Below are positions 44,501 to 50,640 of a DNA stretch of 50,640 nt, piece by piece. How positions within the stretch are numbered: the stretch's first letter is position 1; every line of letters begins with the position of its first letter. This DNA comes from Pelargonium nanum (lineage: Eukaryota; Streptophyta; Magnoliopsida; Geraniales; Geraniaceae): positions 1-50,640 of the forward strand of contig JAYMTF010000135.1 in NCBI GenBank assembly GCA_036897485.1, read 5' to 3'. The position numbers were made by a program, and so were the translations under genes. A model generated the notes under the pieces. It was not told the origin of the DNA, did not search any database, and worked only from the letters and a program-made list of their open reading frames with translations.

Positions 44501-45744
44501 TCATGATCATGTTTTAAGGGATACTAACTAACTTGTTATAAGTATACTATTGACAATTCATGTATAACTAACTTACTTGAGAAGGAAAGAGTACACTCAT
44601 TTTGGGACAAAAATTCAAGAGAAACAGGACGCTCATTTTGGGACGGATGAAGTATTTAACATACTAGGTTGTGGAGACCATAATCTGACAGCTATTTACA
44701 ATTGCTGGTTGGAAATCACTATAGCTAAAAAGTATAAAACATATTATTCGCATCATCATTAGTTTATCACTTTCTGTTGACAAAATGCATCTGGCAGATG
44801 TATCTTTTTTATATCTTTTCTTTTATTGGTGCTGACCGATTAAGCCGCCCTCATATAATAGTAGCTTATATCACTCCTCACAGCATATAGGTAGCTTTTG
44901 GATTGGAATTGTTGTTCAAGAATGGGATTCAAGAATCGTTATGGGAATGAGAATGTGATTCTCATTGTTCATGTTTCGATTAAGACTTTTTGGTCATGAA
45001 AATGACTATGGAATGAGAATCTCATTCTCATTTCCATTCCAATTTTTTTAATCCAAACGCTACCATAGTGTATTCATAATTTACTTTGGAAGTTAGATGC
45101 TGCTTGTAGTTCCCAGACAATAGGTGCATCTTTCACAATTAATCTAATAATGTCGGTTTATTTTACTAGGGTTGTAACATTTTTTATTGCTCTAAAATGC
45201 AGAGGGAAGGCCTGACAGAACAGGATTACGACTGTCCAATGAATTGGCCAAGCTCGATGTTCCCGTGAAGCTCCTAATCGACTCTGCAGTGGCATATAGC
45301 ATGGACGAAGTTGACATGGTATTTGTAGGGGCCGATGGAGTGGTGGAAAGCGGAGGTATAATTAACATGATGGGAACTTACCAGATTGCACTTGTGGCAC
45401 ACAGCATGAATAAACCCGTTTACGTGGCTGCTGAGAGCTACAAGGTACGCTAACTTTTACCGTCATTATATTGTGTTATTTATACTTGTTAGTAGAGTTC
45501 AAAACCTTTACATAGGACAATTTGTTTTGCATTACAGTTTGCACGACTCTATCCATTGGATCAAAAAGACTTGGCTCCCGCCTTGCGCCCCATTGACTTT
45601 GGGGTGCCCATCCCGTCCAAAGTTGAGGTCGAGAGATCTGCTCGGGACTACACTCCCCCGCAGTATCTGACTCTACTCTTTACCGATCTAGGCGTTCTCA
45701 CTCCATCCGTGGTCAGTGACGAACTCATTCAGCTATACTTGTAG
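41567..45744 (+). CDS. Translation initiation factor eIF2B subunit alpha
   Basis: Regulatory subunit of the cytosolic eIF2B complex, the GDP-GTP exchange factor for eIF2. Exons 41567-42046, 43939-44091, 44197-44338, 45203-45444 and 45538-45744 give 407 aa. The IF-2B/eIF2B-alpha-beta-delta fold is evident from HHGVVTSDWLA, the helical N-terminal part (AEAVAAIRALAAVIRNSEAT), and a Rossmann-like C-terminal half: DGCTILVHGFSRVVWEVL, GRPDRTGLRLSNEL, VDMVFVGADGVVESGGIIN, MGTYQIALVAHSMNKPVYVA. The first ATG (MWWRSASFILDKQD) was chosen because plant orthologues begin similarly; an internal ATG at 41705 would remove 46 residues, including a run of nine alanines. Exon 1 is very GC-rich compared with the AT-rich surroundings. 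Intron 1 holds a LINE relic and intron 3 two MITEs. Confidence 0.95.
42595..42970 (+). mobile_element. Decayed RTE-type LINE 3' end in eIF2B-alpha intron 1
   Basis: Frame 42611 onward reads MRMLRWMCGNTRIETIREKV then GVASIEDK before a stop; further on, with frameshifts and stops, WQEIVRKDMIVLGLTKEIA and ERIEWRKRIRAE appear. These are the familiar C-terminal words of plant RTE-like reverse-transcriptase polyproteins. A (TTG)n tail near 42955-42970 is typical for that clade. Multiple stops show it is dead. Confidence 0.8.
44432..44654. mobile_element. Stowaway-like MITE in eIF2B-alpha intron 3
   Basis: TA then CTCCCTCCGACGACCCGTCC-CAAAATGAGTGTCC on the left and CTCATTTTGGGACGGATGAAG then TA on the right. 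The inverted ends and TA flank are the hallmarks of Stowaway (Tc1/mariner-derived) elements. Confidence 0.8.
44887..45067. mobile_element. Tourist-like MITE in eIF2B-alpha intron 3
   Basis: Best-preserved copy of its family: ATA, GGTAGCTTTTGGATTGGAAT ... ATTTTTTTAATCCAAACGC-TACC, ATA. Ends are inverted repeats and the 3-base flank is duplicated. The inner part forms mirrored GAATGAGAAT / ATTCTCATT words. Confidence 0.75.
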
Positions 45745-45969
45745 TTCTCCAAGATGTACTCACCAATAGGCATACTTTTCTTAATATCAAGATAGAACGA
45801 TTTCTTGAATAATCAATTCGTGAGCGTATGACTCTTCGATATAATATTGTGTGGTGAATTTTGTTGTCAATCCATGATCCTTAATTAAGTGTCGAATTCG
45901 TAAGTTTTGTTTGTTCCTTTTCGGTTTTAGCTGCTGTTCAATTTTGTCGTGGAATGTTGATGGTAGAAC

Positions 45970-46220
45970 TAGGGCGGGCAATCCGTGTGTTTCGTGTTTG
46001 TGTCGGTGAAAGTTGTTCGTCTATTGTATGGGCCTATACAAACACAATAGGTTTATGAATTTGTAGTACGACCCGTTTATCTAAATAGGTCAGGTTGACA
46101 TGACCCAACACACATAAACAATAAGACTATAGCTAGATTTAGGGGCCTAAGTACGCGTGTTGGGCGTATCATGTTTGTTAACGAGTTGGGTACTCTGACA
46201 TGAACACGAGTTGGACAGTC
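45970..46220. mobile_element. ACACGACACG-type repeat element
   Basis: Starts GGGCGGGCAATCCGTGTG and contains GTTTCGTGTTTGTGTCGG, GTCAGGTTGACATGACCC, TACGCGTGTTGGGCG and GAACACGAGTTGGACAG. It fills the spacer between the convergent eIF2B-alpha and LEA-like genes. Confidence 0.5.
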
Positions 46221-46378
46221 GAAACCTTAAACTTAGCAATGATAATGTAGTATAATCTACTATAATTGTGTAATTTTGCAATAGAATATCACACATATTA
46301 TCGATTCCGGTTTCGTAAACTTAACAGAAAAAGCTGTTATTCAACTAAGATATAGCAACTGATCCTTAGACAACTTCT

Positions 46379-46965
46379 TCATAGGTTTTGCTTCTTGGAG
46401 AGCACCTTCTCTCTGAGCTCTGCAACTTTAGTCTCCCCAAAGTGAGTCTCCGGAACCCAGTTTCCGGTCTCCGGATCCTTCATCCAGGTGGACCAGTATG
46501 CGCTCTTTTCCTTCTCTTCCACCCCGAGCTTCGGCTTTGAAGAGCCGCACTCCGGCACAGCTTGCCTTTTAAAATGTTCCATTCCCGGTAACCTAAAGGG
46601 AGAGTAGTTTCGACTGCTTGGAAACCAAGAAACAACGATATGAATAAGAATATGTACGTATGTATATAAGTGTGTGTGAAGAAAGAACATTTGAGACTCA
46701 ACCAAGCCAACGAGTAGATGACATCTCGCAAACACTCGTACCCAACACTCATACACTCTTCAATGAATTTGTGGGCGCAACAGAGCGCCCACCTGAATCT
46801 ATTTCTTCGGAGTGTCTGTTTTGGCTGAGTTTCAAACAATAACTTTTTGACTGAAACTCCTTACTCGTGAGTACGTGTGTGTAGAATATTAGTGATACAA
46901 AGATTATGAACCAACCTGATTACATAGAGAACCCTTTTGACTTGATCAACCTTTGACAATGCCAT
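46379..46965 (-). CDS. LEA_3 (LEA5/SAG21)-like small protein
   Basis: Two exons, 46965-46916 and 46613-46379, give 94 aa, the size range of LEA_3 proteins. The C-terminal half contains SAYWSTWMKDPETGNWVPET-HFGETKVAELREKVL, which follows the W-x-D-P-x-T-G-x-W/Y-x-P-E and ELRE pattern of the LEA_3 family (Arabidopsis SAG21/LEA5 type). The N-terminus, MALSKVDQVKRVLYVISRNY, is basic and non-acidic apart from one Asp, compatible with the mitochondrial or plastid targeting seen in that family. Family members are stress and senescence induced; the biochemical role is not settled. The acceptor at 46614 was preferred over one three bases upstream, a difference of one serine. Identification rests on the motif only. 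Confidence 0.75.
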
Positions 46966-47083
46966 GAAGAAGAACACAAAGATTTGTGAAGAGATTGAGA
47001 TGTTTTTTTTTAGGTTATGAGAAGTAGGGTTTTTATAGGCAAACACAAAAACTAGTTGGTGTTTTTATGGGTTTTGTCCATAG

Positions 47084-47092
47084 ATATATATA
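47084..47092 (-). promoter_or_regulatory. Candidate TATA box of the LEA-like gene
   Basis: TATATATA on the minus strand about 120 bases upstream of the ATG at 46965. Confidence 0.45.
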
Positions 47093-47454
47093 AGGTTTTG
47101 AATATTCTTTTTGTGAGGGAGTTCTTGTTTTAAGTAACTTTGGTATTTGACTTTGTATACAATTTGAACTCTTTAACCTGAAACTAGGAAAAACAATTCC
47201 AATTGGTAACAAATTCAATATTTGGAAAGGAAATTTATTACCTTAAAAGGTGTTTAAGGATGTGATTTTTTATTTCTTTTTTGGGAGGTTATTATATATT
47301 TCAAAACTTAATTAATTTTGCCAAAAATAATTTGGTTAGGGATCTTGAATTTTGAAATTTTATTGTTTTTTTTCAAGAAAAGTATATCATATTATTAATT
47401 ACTCAAATCAGCAATTAGTATATATAGAATCATGATTGAGCTATGAGTACCAAT

Positions 47455-47625
47455 CCACCCATCAAGTCTTATATTGGCCGGCCTGCGAACTGAGTGACTC
47501 ATGCTCTCGCCGGAGTAGTTGGGTGGGTTGGTTCTCAATCTCCTGAGTTTATTTTGTCTTTGTTGGATTTCGATTTGATTTAATAATATAGACTTCTTTT
47601 CTATAAAAAAAAAAAGAAAGAAAAA
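47455..47625 (+). mobile_element. Retroelement 3' end with A-rich tail
   Basis: A GC-richer block (GGCCGGCCTGCGAACTGAG, CTCGCCGGAGTAGTTGGG) is followed by TTTGTTGGATTTCGATTTG and a run of A. The pattern suggests a truncated LINE-type insertion. No coding motif confirms it. Confidence 0.4.
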
Positions 47626-47629
47626 GATA

Positions 47630-48395
47630 TATCAAATTTAGTTGATTCATATACTTTATAGCAATCTCTTTATATATTGAGTTGGGTTAACATGTTAATA
47701 CACTTGTCATATCTACTTTGTTTATATTGGTAATTATCTCTAACAAATTAGTTTTAAACTTTTTATAAAAGTAAAATATATGAAAGAACAATTTTTGATT
47801 GGTTGGGAAGCAAAGAAGAAAAAAAACACAAAATCTAGAGTGTTCAAAAATCTAATTTATGTTATTGGTATAAATAATAAAAGTATAAACAACACAAGTA
47901 ATATTAATGAATACCAATGAAAGTGATGTGAGAATACACATTTTGCATATTTAAATTCCATTCTTTTTTCTTGAGAATAATAATATTCATCATATCATAT
48001 TATCATATGTGCATGTTAAAGCCAATTACAAGCTTTTATTATATTCCCATTTTTCAATTGCTACCATGATTCACATTGCTATCAACTTTAGCTTTTAATC
48101 TCTAATATAAATTGTATTATATATATATTTAATTAATATTAAATATGGCTAGGATATTAATTTTAAAAGAGTTGTTGATTCATTGCAATTTGCAAAAGAG
48201 CAAATGATTCTCAAGCCATAAGGAGAAAGAGCATCATGACCATGACTTGTAATATTAATGGATTCATGCACATCCAACATAAATAATATTCTCATTTTTA
48301 ATAAAGACGGATCAGCTATCGATAAAGCGGGTTAACGACAAAGTTTCTATCTCTAATTTCGTACTAGTATAGTGATCTACAAATAAAAAAAATAA
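47630..48395. other. AT-rich intergenic, nothing resolved
   Basis: No gene, repeat unit or regulatory pattern was recognised in this stretch. Confidence 0.5.
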
Positions 48396-48399
48396 TCAA

Positions 48400-48580
48400 G
48401 ATATGTTGGGTCAAGTGGTTAAAACACTTTGCATTCCCTCTGAGGTCTCAAGTTCGAGTCTCCTCGTCGGAGGTATGAGGTGGGATATGTAGGGTGGGGT
48501 TTAGGGTCACGCTCCCCTTAAAGAGTGAGAAACATAGTTACTTCGAGTACGGTGTCCCGTTGCTGATGAAAAAAGAATTT
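48400..48580 (+). mobile_element. tRNA-derived SINE with A-rich tail
   Basis: Box A-like GGTCAAGTGGTTAAAACAC and box B-like CAAGTTCGAGTCTCC at Pol III spacing, then a body with GGGTGGGGTTTAGGGTCACG and CGGTGTCCCGTTGCTGATG, ending in GAAAAAAGAA. Confidence 0.7.
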
Positions 48581-48801
48581 TAGGCTAGTTTAGCAAGTTG
48601 ATGTCAAAGACATGGGTTTGTGTATGTTTTCATATCCACCAATCCTTTAGCTTACAATATCTAAATCTTGAGCTTCAAGAATGGCATATTTACACAATCA
48701 CAATATCTTGTTCTTTATGATCTCCAAGACTATTTCTATGAAGAGAACAAGTTTATCAATTAAATTAATATTGAAATGATATTCCTCAATATTGTGCTTT
48801 A

Positions 48802-49008
48802 ATGGCATGTACTAAAAGAAAGGTTAGGCCATTCAATGAGTTTGATTTGCAATTGTTTGCTCTATTATGGCAACTTGAATTTTATCCAAGTCATTTAGAT
48901 TTGAAATGCATGTACCAAATTCTTGGAATTGATCATACTTTTTCAAGTTCAAGAGACTGGATTAGGAAACAAATAAAGAATAAATGGAAGCGACATATCG
49001 ATCTGTAG
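48802..49008 (+). CDS. Isolated 68-aa ORF, basic and tryptophan-containing; function unknown
   Basis: Single frame from ATG to TAG, MACTKRKVRPFNEFDLQLFA... to KNKWKRHIDL, in an otherwise gene-poor region. It has a basic start, a helical middle (LFALLWQLEFYP) and a basic C-terminus with RDWIRKQIKNKWKRH, which faintly recalls the recognition helix of a homeodomain or Myb-like fold. The canonical WFxNRR core is absent, so no family is assigned. No TATA box, intron or neighbour supports expression. It could be a fragment of a captured gene. Confidence 0.3.
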   Translation: MACTKRKVRPFNEFDLQLFALLWQLEFYPSHLDLKCMYQILGIDHTFSSSRDWIRKQIKNKWKRHIDL

Positions 49009-49449
49009 TTATTGATTGTTATCACGTTAGGTAATGAATATGGAAGTCGTTGAAGAAAAAAAACTCTATTTTAAATTATTGTATATGCATAAAGTTCTGT
49101 TGAGAGGGGTCATTCTTATAAAATGATAATTTTGCGACATACGGCTCTGTCGTTAAGGCATTTTTGCAGCCGGACAAAAATGTTTGTTATTGATAATTTG
49201 CAACAACGAACACGGCACACACGCACGAATCTCACGATTTGTACATTTGAGAGAGGAAAAAAAAATGCAAGTCCTGATTGGGATGTGTAACTTGGGCCTC
49301 ACCTTCATAGAGCATGTTATTGGAGTTACTGTAATGGGCTTTAGGCCCACTGGTATTGGGCTTTTAGTTTTCTAACTAGTCTTGTTCAAAGCCCTTTAAC
49401 ATGTTTTGAGTCATAGTAGTTGTGTTAGAGGTGGCAAAAGGTCGGGTCG

Positions 49450-49690
49450 GACCACCAAGCGCGTGAGTCAACTAGTAAGGGGTTGTTCCAGTTTAACCTG
49501 AGGTCTCGAGTTTGAGTCTCAGGGAATGCAGTTGCGTTAAAACTTGGTAGGGGGAGCTTTGTCGCTCTTGTGGACCTACCCGGCTCGAATGAGGATTAGT
49601 CTGGGTGTGGTAAAACGGCTTAAAGGGGTCAACCGCTAGTCGGCGGGCCCGCTCGGGAACCTCATGGTTTAGACCAAAAAAAAAAATTTA
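49450..49690 (+). mobile_element. SINE with poly(A) tail
   Basis: GAGTCAACTAGTAAGGGGTT with box B-like CTCGAGTTTGAGTCTC, then AGTTGCGTTAAAACTTGGT, GGACCTACCCGGCTCGAATG and GGCGGGCCCGCTCGGGAAC, ending in a run of about 11 A. The body is GC-rich against AT-rich flanks. A fragment of the same element lies at 41310-41400. Confidence 0.65.
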
Positions 49691-50427
49691 TACTCAAGCT
49701 TATACAATTATACAAAATTTAGGTTTTACTAACGATTGTTTACTCCACAAATATACTACAAACATATTTAAAAAAAAAAACCTCAATAGACATTGTGTGA
49801 ATGAAAATATATCAGGCATAATAAAATTATACAAATTGTATGGTCAAATATAAAAATAATACAATCACAAACACATAGATCAATTACATATCAATTTGTG
49901 TATTTTTTTATTGGTTACACAACAATTACATTACATTTTTTGCTGAAATTTCTTCCAGTGGAGTTTCGATCTCGCTGCTCCTTATTTGTTCGTCAAATAT
50001 AGAGAAAACTTTCTAAACAATATCAATAGAAAAAATTATTTAACAAAAAGTGAACATGAATAATATCAATTCACGCGATATATTCAAACAAATTAATCAT
50101 ACGGGACGATATGAATCAAGTCATCAAATTATAACTATCAAGAAAATAATGTATTATACGTACCTGAATAGTAGCAGTATGTTTTGATTTTGATGAAACG
50201 TGTAAACCTCTATTATATATATATTTCGACTTTTAGGGTTGTGGAATCACTTACCTAATTTTATATTAGGGTTTGATTCGAAGAATATTATCTTACCATT
50301 TTGTATTAGATTTCCATTTATTATTATTATAATTAAATAACCAAAACAAATCATAAGTCTACAAAAATTCCATTAAAAATCAATGTAAAACTAAATCAAC
50401 GTTTTTTCTAATTCAAACAAATAAAAC

Positions 50428-50640
50428 ATTCAAAATATTGTTTTTACTAAAACCGAATTTAGAAATGCCTAAAAAGTAGTTTCGATAGAAATAAAATGTA
50501 GTATTTAATATTACCTAAAATAAAAAAAAAATTAATAAAAATTCTAAAATATTGTTTCCCAAAATTAAAAACTAAACAAAAATTTACCGAATTTAGAAAT
50601 GCCTAAAAAGTAGTTTCGATAGAAATAAAATGTAGTATTT
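50428..50640. repeat. Tandem duplication, period about 134 bp, running off the window
   Basis: A block starting ACCGAATTTAGAAATGCC at 50452 recurs identically for about 55 bases at 50586 and is cut by the window end. The AAAATATTGTTT segment before each copy is also shared but has diverged. Confidence 0.85.

Noticed and set aside
44577-44762. 61-codon + strand ORF
   Set aside because: Its beginning is translated Stowaway MITE terminus and it lies in an intron.
48400-48480. Possible true tRNA gene
   Set aside because: Box A and box B words are present, but no acceptor stem or full cloverleaf can be drawn; a SINE head explains it.

Overview
This window is nuclear DNA of a flowering plant, most likely a eudicot. 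The background is AT-rich, genes are split by GT-AG introns, and the encoded proteins are typical plant forms: a plant-style FAB1 lipid kinase with an N-terminal FYVE finger, a long remorin, a LURP-one-related protein and a LEA_3-type protein. I cannot name the species. No bacterial, organellar, viral or CRISPR feature was seen.

Eight protein-coding genes were rebuilt exon by exon. Every junction keeps the reading frame and each model ends in a stop. From left to right: (1) alanine aminotransferase, + strand, 2304-7713, 15 exons, 481 aa. (2) 20S proteasome subunit alpha-5, - strand, 8756-12107, 9 coding exons, 237 aa. (3) A long remorin, - strand, 14538-18110, 6 exons, 433 aa. (4) A small, unrecognised, probably plastid-targeted protein, + strand, 20306-22018, 3 exons, 154 aa; its first intron is largely a tandem array. 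(5) FAB1, the phosphatidylinositol-3-phosphate 5-kinase, - strand, 22922-31229, 11 coding exons, 1776 aa. (6) A LURP-one-related (LOR) protein, + strand, 38857-40693, 3 exons, 200 aa. (7) eIF2B subunit alpha, + strand, 41567-45744, 5 exons, 407 aa, with a strikingly GC-rich first exon. (8) A small LEA_3-like protein, - strand, 46379-46965, 2 exons, 94 aa. One isolated ORF at 48802-49008 and one at 13623-13870 are weak extra candidates.

The genes are functionally unrelated: primary metabolism, protein turnover, membrane domains, endosomal lipid signalling, translation control, stress. There is no cluster or operon-like logic. Genes 1 and 2 are convergent, as are genes 4 and 5. The long gene-free stretches are 1-2150, 18300-20100, 32250-38780 and 47100-50640.

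The accessory content is transposon-derived and sits mostly in introns. It includes Tourist-like MITEs with TAA/ATA flanks, a Stowaway-like MITE with TA flanks, several other inverted-repeat elements, at least six tRNA-derived SINE-like fragments, a decayed RTE-type LINE 3' end inside the eIF2B-alpha intron, and a recurring ACACGACACG-rich element family, one copy of which has expanded into tandem units. I found no convincing previously undescribed biological system. The most useful leads are the uncharacterised 154-aa gene with its intronic array, the in-frame 33-bp duplication in the alanine aminotransferase leader, and the TE families.
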